The notes beneath the pieces were generated by a model. The model saw only the letters and a program-made list of their open reading frames with translations. It searched no databases and had not been told where the DNA came from. Shown one piece after another: positions 40,322 through 50,137 of a DNA stretch of 64,000 nucleotides. The stretch is from Gammaproteobacteria bacterium (GTDB lineage: Bacteria; Pseudomonadota; Gammaproteobacteria; Enterobacterales; Psychrobiaceae): the NCBI GenBank assembly GCA_013214965.1, contig JABSRU010000005.1, forward strand, positions 1-64,000. The letters run 5' to 3'. A program made the position numbers and the translations under genes. Position 1 is the stretch's first letter. Every line of letters begins with the position of its first letter.

Positions 40322-41602
40322 ATGACAAACGAAAATTTACAACAGAGAAAAACTAAAGTAATCGCCCGTGGTCAAGGCAATATGTACCCAGTGTATGTTG
40401 AGCGAGCATTAAATGCTGAGCTGTGGGATGTTGAAGGTAACCGCTATATCGATTTTGGCGCGGGTATTGCTGTTTGCAATACTGGTCATAGTCACCCTCA
40501 AGTGGTGGCAGCTGCTAAAGCGCAACTGGATAAATTTAGTCACACTTGCGTGATGGTAAATCCTTATGAAGTTGCAGTTGAATTAGCTGAAAAATTAACG
40601 ACATTAGCACCGGGGAATTCACCTAAAAAAGCGATTTTTGTCTCGACTGGCGCTGAAGCCGTTGAGAATTGTATTAAGATTGCTCGTGCTCATACAGGTC
40701 GTCGTGGGGTGATTGCTTTTAATGGCGCATTTCATGGCCGTACTAACTTAACCATGGCATTAACGGGTAAAATTACCCCTTACAAAAATCTGTTCGGGCC
40801 TTTTCCTGGCGATATATTCCATGCTCCATTCCCAATCGAGTTGCATGATATCTCGGTTCAACAATCGTTAAAGGCACTGGACAATCTATTTAAAGTCGAT
40901 ATCGCCCCGAGTGATGTCGCCGCCATTATTGTTGAACCAGTGCAAGGCGAGGGCGGTTTTTACGCGGCGCCCACTGAGTTTTTACAGGCACTTAGAACGC
41001 TATGCGATCAACACGGAATTGTATTAATTGCCGATGAGATTCAAACGGGCTTTGGTCGTACTGGCAAAATGTTTTGCTTTGAACACTCTGGGGTTGAAGC
41101 AGACTTGATGACCATGGCGAAAGGAATTGCAGGTGGTTTCCCGATTGCGGCTGTCGTGGGTAAAAGTGAAATTATGGATGCACCATTACCCGGTGGCTTA
41201 GGTGGTACTTACGGCGGTTCTCCCGTTGCCTGTGCCGCGGCGCTTGCCGTGCTAGATATTATTGAGCAAGAAAATTTAATCATGCGTTCAGCGCAAATTG
41301 GTGCTATTTTTAATGAGCGCTTAACGGCACTGCAAGCTAAGTATCCACAGCTTATTTCGCAAGTGCGAAACCAAGGATCTATGATTGCGATTGAGTTAAT
41401 GTCTGATGGTGATATTGAACAACCAAATACGGAATTAACCCAAGCGATTATTGCCAATGCCGCTAAACATGGCTTAATATTATTAGCCTGTGGTTTCTAT
41501 GGCAATGTGATCCGCTTTTTGCCGGCACTAACAATTAGCGATGAAATTATTAATGAAGGACTGACGCAGTTCGAAAGCTTATTTAGCACCGTCGCCAAAT
41601 AA
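40322..41602 (+). CDS. gabT: 4-aminobutyrate aminotransferase
   Basis: The 426-residue PLP-dependent enzyme transfers the amino group of GABA to 2-oxoglutarate, giving succinic semialdehyde for GabD. Signatures are IDFGAGIAVCNTGHSHPQVV, FVSTGAEAVENCIKIARAHT, IVEPVQGEGGFYAAP, LIADEIQTGFGRTGKMF and the Schiff-base lysine in TMAKGIAGGFP. An AAGGTG Shine-Dalgarno supports ATG 40322; a GTG at 40313 is inside that site. It forms an operon with gabD. Confidence 0.95.
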   Translation: MTNENLQQRKTKVIARGQGNMYPVYVERALNAELWDVEGNRYIDFGAGIAVCNTGHSHPQVVAAAKAQLDKFSHTCVMVNPYEVAVELAEKLTTLAPGNSPKKAIFVSTGAEAVENCIKIARAHTGRRGVIAFNGAFHGRTNLTMALTGKITPYKNLFGPFPGDIFHAPFPIELHDISVQQSLKALDNLFKVDIAPSDVAAIIVEPVQGEGGFYAAPTEFLQALRTLCDQHGIVLIADEIQTGFGRTGKMFCFEHSGVEADLMTMAKGIAGGFPIAAVVGKSEIMDAPLPGGLGGTYGGSPVACAAALAVLDIIEQENLIMRSAQIGAIFNERLTALQAKYPQLISQVRNQGSMIAIELMSDGDIEQPNTELTQAIIANAAKHGLILLACGFYGNVIRFLPALTISDEIINEGLTQFESLFSTVAK

Positions 41603-41628
41603 CGGCTCTGTTGCGCTATACTTTTGGG

Positions 41629-42072
41629 ATGAAAAAAAATCATCCATGGTATAGTGCAAATGTCTCCTCTTCCCGGTTAATGCCGCAAGTCTTCTGTTGT
41701 TTAAGCTTATTTATCATTGTTATTATGGTCTTTGTACTTTGGCTAAATCAGGTTCAATGGGGCTTTATTTTGTGGAACTCGGGCTTAGTGATTAGTGTAC
41801 TGGCTTATATGTTTTTACGTCACCTTCCCATTGTCACCATCAATAAAATAAGCTTTGAAGAGTCCGGCAGTATTATTATTGGCTATGGTGAGCAATTTCA
41901 CAAAGGGACGATCAATCAAACCAGCTTAGTATGTGATTGGTGGTGTTGGTTGGAGGTGACGGTGTACGGGGCGAGTCAACCGATCAATCAATTGGTCTGG
42001 CGAGATATGATTGATCAGCGCTCATATCGTCGCCTCGCGCGAATAGTGCGAATAAGGCGACGACTCATTTAG
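41629..42072 (+). CDS. YgfX-like membrane protein
   Basis: From ATG 41629 the protein has 147 residues with two membrane helices (~residues 21-64) and a C-terminal soluble part rich in tryptophan and ending in a basic run (RLARIVRIRRRLI). Placement beside nadB and rpoE, size and topology fit the YgfX (CptA) family, which in E. coli is encoded with SdhE and affects cell shape and respiration-related assembly. No sdhE partner is seen immediately upstream, so the assignment rests on topology and neighbourhood. The gene is convergent with nadB, with only 3 nt between stops. Confidence 0.6.
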   Translation: MKKNHPWYSANVSSSRLMPQVFCCLSLFIIVIMVFVLWLNQVQWGFILWNSGLVISVLAYMFLRHLPIVTINKISFEESGSIIIGYGEQFHKGTINQTSLVCDWWCWLEVTVYGASQPINQLVWRDMIDQRSYRRLARIVRIRRRLI

Positions 42073-42075
42073 GCG

Positions 42076-43677
42076 TTATTTTAACGACGGGGTTAAAATA
42101 GAGGGTTTACTATCTGGTAATGTTTCGGGGTAATCAAGATTATAATGCAAACCAATGCTTTCCTTACGGGACATTGCACAGGCGATAATTAATTCGGCTA
42201 CTTGGACTAAATTTCTAAGTTCTAATAAATTATTAGAGACTCGGAAATTTTTATAATAATCGTGAATCTCTTGCTGGAGCAATTGAACCCGATGTTGTGC
42301 CCGTTGTAAACGTTTGTCTGTGCGAACGATACCGACATAATCCCACATGAATAACCGAAGTTCATGCCAGTTGTGCTGTATTACTACCTCTTCATCGGAG
42401 TCGGTAACCATCGATTCATCCCAAGGCGTGATCTCAACATTCTCGGGAAGTTCATCGATCCGTTGCGCAAGATGTTTCGCCGCCGCTTGAGCAAACACCA
42501 AACACTCGAGTAACGAATTACTGGCCATCCGATTGGCGCCATGCAAACCGGTGTAAGCAACTTCGCCGATGGCATAAAGCCCAGCTATGTCAGTTGCACC
42601 ATTTTGATCGGTCATCACGCCACCGCAAGTGTAATGAGCTGCGGGCACAACCGGCATTGGTTCCTTCGTGATATCAATCCCAAACTCTAAACAATGCCGA
42701 TAAATAGTCGGGAAATGTTTGATAATAAACTCATCGGTTTTATGACTAATATCGAGATAAAGGCAATCGACCCCTAATCGTTTCATTTCATAATCGATTG
42801 CTCGAGCGACGATGTCTCTTGGCGCTAATTCGCCACGGTGATCAAATTCATCCATAAATCGCGAACCATCAGGGCGCTGCAAATAAGCACCTTCGCCACG
42901 CAGGGCCTCTGATAGTAAAAAGTTATTTGATTGCGGATGATATAAGCTGGTGGGATGAAATTGATTAAACTCTAAATTAGCCACACGACAACCTGCGCGC
43001 CATGCCATGGCGATACCATCGCCACTAGCAACATCAGGATTGCTGGTATATTGATAAACTTTACTGGCCCCACCGGTCGCTAAAGCAACATTTTTAGCTT
43101 TAATCGTTTCAACTTTCTCTGCTTCCCGGTTCCAAACATAGGCACCGATAGCATGAGGTTTATCTTGATATTCGGTGGTAATGATATCAACCGCATTATA
43201 GCGCTCTAAAATGGTGATGTTCGGGTGCTTTAGGACTTGGGCTTGTAGGGTCGTTTGAACTTCTTTCCCTGTGGCATCAGCCGCATGAAGAATTCGCCGA
43301 TGACTATGGCCGCCTTCTTGGGTCAAATGATATCGTTGCTCGCCCTTGCTTGACAATTCCTGATCAAAATCTGCACCACACTTGATCAGCCATTCGAGGG
43401 ATGATTTAGCATTGCGAGCGGTCATTTCAACCACTGAACGATCACATAAGTTTGCGCCAGCAATCAAGGTGTCGGCAACATGAGATTCAATGCTGTCTTT
43501 TTTGTCAAAAACGGCCGCGATACCGCCTTGGGCATAAAATGTTGAACCGTCGTTGAGTAATGCTTTACTCAGAACGATAATTTTTGAATGGTTAGCCGAT
43601 TGTAACGCCAGTGTTAATCCTGCTGCGCCGCTACCAATTATTAGTAAGTCACAGGTATGTTCAATAACTTGTTTCAT
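42076..43677 (-). CDS. nadB: L-aspartate oxidase
   Basis: The 533-residue FAD flavoprotein oxidises aspartate to iminoaspartate, the first step of de novo NAD synthesis. The FAD-binding dinucleotide fold ([19 protein letters not shown]), the [13 protein letters not shown] block, the active-site [15 protein letters not shown] region, [13 protein letters not shown] and the C-terminal flavin site [20 protein letters not shown] are all present. It is divergent from the rpoE operon, as in E. coli and Shewanella. A symmetric intergenic region holds the sigma-E promoter. Confidence 0.97.
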   Translation of the reverse strand: MKQVIEHTCDLLIIGSGAAGLTLALQSANHSKIIVLSKALLNDGSTFYAQGGIAAVFDKKDSIESHVADTLIAGANLCDRSVVEMTARNAKSSLEWLIKCGADFDQELSSKGEQRYHLTQEGGHSHRRILHAADATGKEVQTTLQAQVLKHPNITILERYNAVDIITTEYQDKPHAIGAYVWNREAEKVETIKAKNVALATGGASKVYQYTSNPDVASGDGIAMAWRAGCRVANLEFNQFHPTSLYHPQSNNFLLSEALRGEGAYLQRPDGSRFMDEFDHRGELAPRDIVARAIDYEMKRLGVDCLYLDISHKTDEFIIKHFPTIYRHCLEFGIDITKEPMPVVPAAHYTCGGVMTDQNGATDIAGLYAIGEVAYTGLHGANRMASNSLLECLVFAQAAAKHLAQRIDELPENVEITPWDESMVTDSDEEVVIQHNWHELRLFMWDYVGIVRTDKRLQRAQHRVQLLQQEIHDYYKNFRVSNNLLELRNLVQVAELIIACAMSRKESIGLHYNLDYPETLPDSKPSILTPSLK

Positions 43678-43788
43678 TTTGATCGTTGCTTGAGTTAGCT
43701 TGGTGTACTATGGTGGCTAAAATATACTATATTTGTGGTCCAAAAACAGTTATTGCGACAAATTTTGTAACAAATAGTAAAATTAATA

Positions 43789-43816
43789 GAACTTTTTTGA
43801 AAAGAGTCAGTCTATT
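43789..43816 (+). promoter_or_regulatory. sigma-E autoregulatory promoter
   Basis: GAACTT (43789-43794) and TCTATT (43811-43816) are separated by exactly 16 nt, close to the sigma-E consensus GGAACTT-N16-TCTGA/TCTAA. It lies about 60 bp upstream of rpoE, where an autoregulatory sigma-E promoter is expected. Confidence 0.7.
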
Positions 43817-43875
43817 ATTGTGCGTTTACTTCGAGCAATCGGTAAAAGAGCCAATCAATTGGAGATAATGCTTGA

Positions 43876-44454
43876 ATGAGCGAACAAAAAACTGATCAAC
43901 AACTTGTAGAGTTGGTCCAGCAGGGGAATAAAGCTGCATTTGATTTATTGGTCAGAAAGTACCAACAAAAAGTGATAAATTTGGTAAGTCGCTTTGTTAA
44001 GAACCAAGGTGATGTTGAAGACGTTGCCCAGGAAGCTTTCATTAAAGCTTATCGCGCCCTACCTAATTTTCGTGGGGAGAGTGCTTTTTATACTTGGTTA
44101 TATCGAATAGCCGTGAATACGGCAAAGAACTATTTAGTGGCGAAAAAGCGTCGACCTTCGAGCTCTGATATTGACGTCGCAGATGCGGAATATTTTGAGC
44201 AAGGGGAGCTGTTACGTGAGAATGCGTCACCTGAACGGTTGTTATTGTCAGAAGAATTGAAAAAAGTGGTGTTTAAGACACTTGAGCAGTTACCTGAGGA
44301 TTTACGTACCGCTATTACGTTACGTGAATTGGAAGGACTAAGTTATGAAGATATTGCAGATGTGATGGAGTGCCCCGTTGGGACTGTTCGTTCACGTATT
44401 TTTCGAGCACGAGAAGCGCTCGATAAGCAAATTGAACCACTAATGCAAAGGTAG
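43876..44454 (+). CDS. rpoE: RNA polymerase sigma-E factor
   Basis: The 192-residue ECF sigma factor directs the envelope-stress regulon. Region 2 (VEDVAQEAFIKAYRALPNF), region 2.4 (WLYRIAVNTAKNYLV) and region 4 (LEGLSYEDIADVMECPVGTV) are all typical. Just upstream, GGAG is followed at 43868 by a three-codon mini-frame (ATG CTT GAA TGA) whose stop overlaps the rpoE ATG, so initiation may be by coupling. It heads rpoE-rseA-rseB-rseC. Confidence 0.98.
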   Translation: MSEQKTDQQLVELVQQGNKAAFDLLVRKYQQKVINLVSRFVKNQGDVEDVAQEAFIKAYRALPNFRGESAFYTWLYRIAVNTAKNYLVAKKRRPSSSDIDVADAEYFEQGELLRENASPERLLLSEELKKVVFKTLEQLPEDLRTAITLRELEGLSYEDIADVMECPVGTVRSRIFRAREALDKQIEPLMQR

Positions 44455-44464
44455 GATAACTTTT

Positions 44465-45052
44465 ATGGTTTGTGAAAATAAGCAACAAATTTCTGAGTTT
44501 ATAGATGGTGAAGCTTTGTCAGATGAGATGCTGATCGAACTCGCTAGTAATGAGCAATTAAAAGATGATTTCGAACATTATCAATTGATTGGAGATATAC
44601 TTCGTGATGAATTACCCCCTGCCCTTAATTTAAGTTTCGCTGCTAAAGTGGCTGCTGTTATTGAACTAGAACCGACTGTTTTAGTCCCGAGAACAGCTAA
44701 AAATACTGTGGTAATCAGTGAGAAAAAACCAGCAAAGGTTATTCCACTATTTAGTCGCCTTGGTCAATATGGCATTGCAGCAAGTATTGCCGCGGCGATG
44801 GTTATTGGGGTTCAGCAGTTGAACATTGAAGATTCTGCTAATAAACAACCACAAGTGCTACAGACATACCCGATGGGTGGTTTTATTTCGCCGGTTAGTT
44901 TACAAACGAACGCGAGTCTTGAATCTAAGCAGCGAGCAGAACAAAAGCAACGTTTACAACAACGTCGCCAAGTGAATGCTTATCTTCAGGATCATATTTT
45001 ACAGCAGCGTTTAAAATCTCAAATGATTTCAACCACAGAACAAAAACAGTAA
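44465..45052 (+). CDS. rseA: anti-sigma-E factor RseA
   Basis: The 195-residue inner-membrane protein binds and silences sigma-E. The cytoplasmic domain (KQQISEFIDGEALSDEMLIE, LIGDILRDELP) is typical, a single helix lies near residues 100-118 (YGIAASIAAAMVIGVQQL), and a periplasmic domain of ~75 residues follows. Release depends on successive cleavage by DegS and RseP in relatives. It starts 10 nt after rpoE. Confidence 0.95.
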   Translation: MVCENKQQISEFIDGEALSDEMLIELASNEQLKDDFEHYQLIGDILRDELPPALNLSFAAKVAAVIELEPTVLVPRTAKNTVVISEKKPAKVIPLFSRLGQYGIAASIAAAMVIGVQQLNIEDSANKQPQVLQTYPMGGFISPVSLQTNASLESKQRAEQKQRLQQRRQVNAYLQDHILQQRLKSQMISTTEQKQ

Positions 45053-45064
45053 CCGAGGTATGGA

Positions 45065-46009
45065 TTGGTGAGAAAATATTGGTTAGCTTTGGTGTTATTA
45101 ACTGTGACTGGCAGTGCCTTGGCTGAAACGACCCCGATACAATGGTTAGAGAAAATGAACGCTGCTTATCATCAGAGTAATTTTTCACTCTCTATTATTC
45201 ATTTGCAGCGTAATCATATCCAATCATTTTCCTTTGAACATGGCATTGTTGGTGAAGATAAGGTGGTTTATATTAATTCCTTAACTGGGCCCGTGAGTCA
45301 CAGTTATCGAATTAACAATCAAGTGACTTATATCGATCCTGAAATTAAGCCCTATCGCGTTGAATCTGCTACTATAGTAATAGCTTCGCCAGCCTTTTTT
45401 GTTGATAAAGAAGCGGCGGTTATCGCTAATTATCAACTGACCTTAGGTGGTCAAGGGCGTGTTGCTGGTCGGGCGGTGCAGTTACTGCGTTTAACGGCTA
45501 AGGATGAGCATCGTTTTAATTATTTATTATGGCTTGATGTCGAAACGTCGCTATTGTTACGTTACGACTCTTACGATCTTAACAATAACTTGATTGAACA
45601 AATGCAAGCTATAACGTTTGAATTACGGGATCAACCCGATGAAAAATTGGTTAAGCTAGTTAATTCTGATCTTAAAAATGTCGTTAAAGCTCCTCAGGTC
45701 AGTACCTCTACCCGCTGGCAGTTTAACTGGCTACCCAGTAATTTTTCAGTGGCAGCAAGCGACAGTCATCGTTTGTTTACCACCACTCAACCCGTTGATT
45801 ATATTTTGTTAACCGATGGCGTGTCTGAAATATCGGTTTATGTTGCTCGCGCTGATGATGTCGCTTTTCCAGAACGTTTGATTACACCCGGTGGTATTGC
45901 TGTTGCTCGTCACCGTGAGTCGGGCATCGATTTTACCGTGGTTGGAAAAATCCCATTGGAAACAGCAATTAAAATATCTCATTCAATGGTTTTAAAACAA
46001 ACCAATTAG
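45065..46009 (+). CDS. rseB: sigma-E factor negative regulatory protein RseB
   Basis: The 314-residue periplasmic protein has a signal peptide (ending GSALAE, residue ~20), a LolA-like N-terminal domain and a C-terminal domain. It protects RseA from DegS cleavage until lipopolysaccharide signals release it. Key parts are WLEKMNAAYHQSNFSLSIIH and the C-terminal ISVYVARADDV. TTG at 45065 follows GAGG at good spacing; GTG 45068 is an alternative. Confidence 0.95.
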   Translation: MVRKYWLALVLLTVTGSALAETTPIQWLEKMNAAYHQSNFSLSIIHLQRNHIQSFSFEHGIVGEDKVVYINSLTGPVSHSYRINNQVTYIDPEIKPYRVESATIVIASPAFFVDKEAAVIANYQLTLGGQGRVAGRAVQLLRLTAKDEHRFNYLLWLDVETSLLLRYDSYDLNNNLIEQMQAITFELRDQPDEKLVKLVNSDLKNVVKAPQVSTSTRWQFNWLPSNFSVAASDSHRLFTTTQPVDYILLTDGVSEISVYVARADDVAFPERLITPGGIAVARHRESGIDFTVVGKIPLETAIKISHSMVLKQTN

Positions 46010-46016
46010 GTCATAT

Positions 46017-46433
46017 ATGCTCAAGCAACCCGCCTTAGTCACCAAGGTGATGAATGGAAAAGTCGAAGTGGAAGTCGCTATCGAATCAAGCTGTAGTGGC
46101 TGTAATGCCGCTGACACTTGTGGTGTCGGCACGGTGGCGAAAGCATTTAGTGGCCAAACTCAGCATTTAATCGTAAATACCGACCGTATCGTTGCTGTCG
46201 GTCAGTGGATAACGATAGCCACTCAAGAAAGTAATTTATTGAATTTAGCTGCAATCACCTATCTATTACCGTTATTTGGTTTACTAGTGACGGGTCTAAT
46301 TGCGCAGCAGATCTTTACCAGTGAAGGTCCTGCTATTATCGCGAGTCTTATTGGTGGTTATGGCTTACATTTGATAGCCAAGCACTTGATCAAACTCCGA
46401 GAAAAAAAACTACCCACCATTTCTATTGTTTAG
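46017..46433 (+). CDS. rseC: sigma-E regulatory protein RseC
   Basis: The 138-residue inner-membrane protein has the cysteine cluster (SSCSGCNAADTCGVG, residues ~24-38) and two membrane helices (~73-92 and 98-117). RseC (SoxR-reducing system/MucC family) modulates sigma-E or redox signals. It ends the operon 3 nt from the stop of the opposing FinO-like gene. Confidence 0.9.
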   Translation: MLKQPALVTKVMNGKVEVEVAIESSCSGCNAADTCGVGTVAKAFSGQTQHLIVNTDRIVAVGQWITIATQESNLLNLAAITYLLPLFGLLVTGLIAQQIFTSEGPAIIASLIGGYGLHLIAKHLIKLREKKLPTISIV

Positions 46434-46435
46434 GC

Positions 46436-46918
46436 TTAGCAAAATTGTTTTAGGGCTGTCGTTTTCCGGCGTTGTTCAATATCAATAATGGTATTTTTGC
46501 GCTTACGTCTGGCCTGCATAAATGATGAGTGATGTTGATGTAACTGCTCTAAGGCATTTTGGTACTGATCGGTAGTTACTGTGCCTGACTTTTCACCATC
46601 AATATCATAACGATTAGCATCGGCCCGTAGCATTAATAAATATTTTGTTGATTTTACATGATATCGAATAGCGCTATTGAGGTTTTTTGAAGAAATAAAA
46701 TCGCTTGCTAATGTAGCTCGAATAGCATGGTAAATATTGACCGACAGTGGACAGTCCCACTTCGTGTTTATCCCACTATTTTTTAACTTTTTCATCAGCT
46801 TAATCAGCCAGCGATGGGCATCGTTGGCTTTTCTCGTTGGTTTTGGCTTAGAGTAATGAACCTCTTTGGTTTTTTTATCGGTGTTTTTTACTAATTTTAA
46901 GGTTTTTAGCGTAGTCAT
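46436..46918 (-). CDS. FinO/ProQ-domain RNA chaperone-like protein
   Basis: The 160-residue basic protein carries a FinO/ProQ domain at residues ~50-130 (CPLSVNIYHAIRATL, YHVKSTKYLLMLRADANRYDIDGEKSG), which binds 3' ends of structured RNAs and sRNAs. A basic N-terminal extension (KPKPTRKANDAHRWL) and a C-terminal basic tail (QARRKRKNTII...QRRK) would add RNA contacts. It is shorter than E. coli ProQ and lacks the Tudor-like tail, resembling plasmid and chromosomal FinO paralogues. GAGG precedes the start. A Fur-box-like site lies 81 bp upstream. Confidence 0.82.
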   Translation of the reverse strand: MTTLKTLKLVKNTDKKTKEVHYSKPKPTRKANDAHRWLIKLMKKLKNSGINTKWDCPLSVNIYHAIRATLASDFISSKNLNSAIRYHVKSTKYLLMLRADANRYDIDGEKSGTVTTDQYQNALEQLHQHHSSFMQARRKRKNTIIDIEQRRKTTALKQFC

Positions 46919-46998
46919 TTTTTACCTCGTTATAGGTCGGGATAACGATTAATCAAGAGATAGATATAAATATATCATTGAAGAAAACCAAACGCTAA

Positions 46999-47013
46999 TG
47001 ATAATGATTATTG
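46999..47013. promoter_or_regulatory. Fur-box-like 7-1-7 element
   Basis: TGATAAT-G-ATTATTG matches the 7-1-7 Fur repeat TGATAAT-N-ATTATCA in 12 of 14 positions, in an intergenic region 81 bp upstream of the FinO-like gene. It could control that gene or a short transcript toward the terminator at 47137. Fur binding is inferred. Confidence 0.45.
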
Positions 47014-47428
47014 ATTTGGATCAAGTTTGGGTTAGGTATGTCGATGTAAATGCTCTATCGAGTGGATTAGTTGACTGGTTTGTATTATTTTTGTTTTAGA
47101 TTTGAGCGGTTGTAAAATCTTTCAATCTTGAGTTGGCCTCGATACATTGTATCGAGGTTTTTTTATTAAGCCCTCCCATCTATTATCATTTCGGACATTG
47201 AATTTTCAGTGATGTTTTATCTTAGCTTGTGATAAACATTGGGTAATTAGCCCATTTTTTGCTGATATCAGCGCCAGTGCTTTCTTTTTTATCTGCTCAA
47301 AATAGAGTATCATCTACCCAAAATAAGAACCGTATTGTGATTTACCATTATTAGGTACATTGGAAGCTTGTGCTTAACCCTGTACATTTCTTTGAAATTT
47401 CAATCTTATAAGTGAAAAAACTTTAAAA
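47014..47428. other. intergenic region before lepA, possibly with an sRNA
   Basis: Together with 46919-46998 this is 510 bp without a protein gene. It holds the Fur-box-like site and a strong terminator hairpin at 47137, about 120 bp downstream, which belongs to no protein gene on the plus strand. No open frame of note was found. The lepA promoter is expected in 47165-47400. Confidence 0.45.
47137..47164 (+). terminator. orphan rho-independent terminator
   Basis: CCTCGATA (47137-47144) pairs with TATCGAGG (47150-47157), followed by seven T residues (47158-47164). The nearest upstream plus-strand gene (rseC) ends 700 nt earlier and the minus-strand FinO-like gene lies between, so it probably ends a short untranslated transcript. 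Confidence 0.75.
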
Positions 47429-49219
47429 ATGAAGAATATACGTAATTTTTCGATTATTGCTCATATCGATCACGGCAAATCTACTTTATCAGATCGCTTA
47501 ATTCAATTTTGCGGTGGCTTATCAGATCGTGAAATGGATTCACAGGTTCTAGACTCAATGGACATTGAGCGTGAACGCGGGATCACCATTAAATCTCAAA
47601 GCGTCAGCTTAGATTACAAAGCAATTAATGGTGAAACCTATCAGCTCAATTTTATCGATACTCCTGGGCATGTTGATTTCACCTATGAGGTGTCACGTTC
47701 ATTAGCGGCTTGTGAAGGCGCCTTGTTAGTTGTTGACGCTGCACAAGGCGTTGAAGCTCAAACCTTAGCAAACTGTTATACCGCGCTTGAGCTGGATCTT
47801 GAAGTTGTGCCGGTGCTAAACAAAATTGATTTGCCGTCGGCCGATCCTGAATCTGCCTCGGAAGAAATTGAAGACTTAGTTGGTATTGAAGCAATCGAGG
47901 CGGTGCGTTGTTCAGCAAAAACAGGCTTAGGCATTCAAGATGTTTTAGAAGAAATTGTAAAAAAAATGCCACCACCTGAGGGGGATGTTGATGGTCCGCT
48001 TCAGGCGCTAATCATTGACTCATGGTTTGATAATTATCAAGGTGTGGTGTCATTAGTGCGGGTTAAACATGGCAGTATTAAAGTTGGTGATAAAATGAAA
48101 GTAATGTCAACGGGTGAAATTCACCAGGTTGATAAAATTGGTATTTTTACGCCTAAGCAAACTGAAACAGGTACCCTAAAAGCCGGCGAAGTTGGTTACA
48201 TTATTGCCGGGATCAAAGAGATCCACGGTGCGCCAGTGGGTGATACATTAACCTTGTCACGTAATTCAGCATCTGAGCCATTACCTGGTTTCAAAAAAGC
48301 GACACCACAGGTTTATGCGGGGCTATTTCCAATTAGTTCTGATGATTATGAAAACTTCCGTGATGCGCTGAATAAATTAAGCCTAAATGATGCATCATTG
48401 CAATTTGAGCCTGAGTCATCAAGCGCGTTAGGCTTTGGTTTCCGTATTGGTTTCCTTGGCATGTTGCACATGGAGATTATTCAAGAGCGTTTGGAACGTG
48501 AATATAATCTTGATCTAATTACGACAGCCCCGACCGTAAATTATAAAGTGATCACGACGAATGGTGAAACGGTTGATGTGGATAACCCATCTGATTTACC
48601 ACCAATACAAAATATTGAAGAAATACTTGAGCCGATGGTTGAAGCGAACATCTTAGTTCCGCAAGAATACTTAGGCGCGGTTATTACTCTATGTATTCAG
48701 AAACGTGGTGTGCAAACCAATTTGGTTTATCACGGTAAGCAAGTGGCTGTTACTTATGAGCTGCCAATGGCCGAAGTGGTATTAGATTTCTTTGATCGTC
48801 TAAAGTCGACCTCTCGTGGTTATGCATCACTTGATTATAACTTTAAGTGTTTTAAAACTGCGGACATGGTACGCGTTGATATGTTGATTAATGGCGAGCG
48901 AGTGGATGCATTAGCGATGATTACTCACCGTGAAAACGCGCAACGTCGTGGCCGTGCCGTGGTTGATAAAATGAAAGAACTTATACCTCGTCAAATGTTT
49001 GATATTGCCGTGCAGTCTGCAATTGGTGGTCAAATTATAGCCCGTACCAACATCAAAGCACTACGAAAAGATGTCACTGCAAAATGTTATGGTGGCGATA
49101 TCAGCCGTAAGAAAAAACTGTTACAGAAGCAGAAAGCGGGTAAAAAGCGCATGAAGTCAGTCGGTAATGTTGAATTACCACAAGAAGCATTCCTAGCGGT
49201 ATTAAAAGTCGGAGATTAA
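47429..49219 (+). CDS. lepA: elongation factor 4
   Basis: The 596-residue translational GTPase back-translocates or rescues stalled ribosomes. The G-domain motifs are [15 protein letters not shown] (G1), GITIKSQSV (G2), DTPGHVDFT (G3) and [10 protein letters not shown] (G4). The LepA-specific C-terminal domain is complete ([20 protein letters not shown]). It begins the lepA-lepB-rnc-era-recO-pdxJ run. Confidence 0.98.
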   Translation: MKNIRNFSIIAHIDHGKSTLSDRLIQFCGGLSDREMDSQVLDSMDIERERGITIKSQSVSLDYKAINGETYQLNFIDTPGHVDFTYEVSRSLAACEGALLVVDAAQGVEAQTLANCYTALELDLEVVPVLNKIDLPSADPESASEEIEDLVGIEAIEAVRCSAKTGLGIQDVLEEIVKKMPPPEGDVDGPLQALIIDSWFDNYQGVVSLVRVKHGSIKVGDKMKVMSTGEIHQVDKIGIFTPKQTETGTLKAGEVGYIIAGIKEIHGAPVGDTLTLSRNSASEPLPGFKKATPQVYAGLFPISSDDYENFRDALNKLSLNDASLQFEPESSSALGFGFRIGFLGMLHMEIIQERLEREYNLDLITTAPTVNYKVITTNGETVDVDNPSDLPPIQNIEEILEPMVEANILVPQEYLGAVITLCIQKRGVQTNLVYHGKQVAVTYELPMAEVVLDFFDRLKSTSRGYASLDYNFKCFKTADMVRVDMLINGERVDALAMITHRENAQRRGRAVVDKMKELIPRQMFDIAVQSAIGGQIIARTNIKALRKDVTAKCYGGDISRKKKLLQKQKAGKKRMKSVGNVELPQEAFLAVLKVGD

Positions 49220-49222
49220 TTA

Positions 49223-50137
49223 ATGGCAGCCTATTTCGAATTATTTTTAGTATTAGCAACCGTCGTTACTGGCCTCGTTTGGTTAGTGGATCGATTGGTG
49301 TTTTTACCACAACGCAAAGCAGCGGTTGCTGGTTTACCTGAAAATATAGACCAAGAAGCTAAAGATAAAGTATTGCTTGAATCTGTGTTGGTTGAAAATT
49401 GCCGCGGTATCTTCCCGGTGATTGGCTTTGTGCTAGTGTTACGTTCGTTTATTTATGAACCGTTTCAAATTCCGTCTGGCTCAATGATGCCAACGTTATT
49501 AGTCGGCGACTTTATCTTGGTTGAAAAGTTTGCCTATGGGATTAAATTACCGGTGTTGCGAAATACCGTGATTGAAACAGGTAAACCTGAACGTGGCGAT
49601 GCCGTGGTATTTAAATATCCACCACAGCCGAATGTCGACTATATTAAACGAGTTATCGGTTTACCGGGTGATACCGTGCTTTATCGCAATAAAAAACTGT
49701 ATATTAAACAGGCTTGTGTTGAAGCGACTAATCATTGCGGAAAATTTGAAGAAGTATCGTTAGATATTGTTGACCAAGGTAAGTTTTTCCAAGAGGGGAC
49801 TTACCCACTAACACAAGCGAATGAAGACTTGTTAGGGGTTAACCATCAGATCTTGTTTAATCCGGCATTTGCAGGAAGACCAAGTCAGTATTTCCGACAA
49901 GATAATACCCGTCAAGCCGAATGGATTGTACCGCAAGGGCAATACTTCGTGATGGGTGATAATCGCGATAACAGTTTAGATAGTCGTTATTGGGGCTTTG
50001 TCCCAGAACAAAATATGGTTGGTAAAGCAGTCTTTATATGGACTAGCTTTGACTTTTCTCGCGCAAGTGAAGATTGGTTACCGAGTTGGGTGCCAAAAAC
50101 AGTACGTACAGAACGCATAGGTAAAATTGGTCAGTAA
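49223..50137 (+). CDS. lepB: signal peptidase I
   Basis: The 304-residue inner-membrane protease removes signal peptides from exported proteins. A first membrane helix (residues ~2-22), a second at ~62-80, the catalytic serine in QIPSGSMMPTLLVGDFI, the lysine in VDYIKRVIGLPGD, and the box FVMGDNRDNSLDSRYWG are present. It starts 3 nt after lepA and its stop overlaps or touches rnc. Confidence 0.98.
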   Translation: MAAYFELFLVLATVVTGLVWLVDRLVFLPQRKAAVAGLPENIDQEAKDKVLLESVLVENCRGIFPVIGFVLVLRSFIYEPFQIPSGSMMPTLLVGDFILVEKFAYGIKLPVLRNTVIETGKPERGDAVVFKYPPQPNVDYIKRVIGLPGDTVLYRNKKLYIKQACVEATNHCGKFEEVSLDIVDQGKFFQEGTYPLTQANEDLLGVNHQILFNPAFAGRPSQYFRQDNTRQAEWIVPQGQYFVMGDNRDNSLDSRYWGFVPEQNMVGKAVFIWTSFDFSRASEDWLPSWVPKTVRTERIGKIGQ

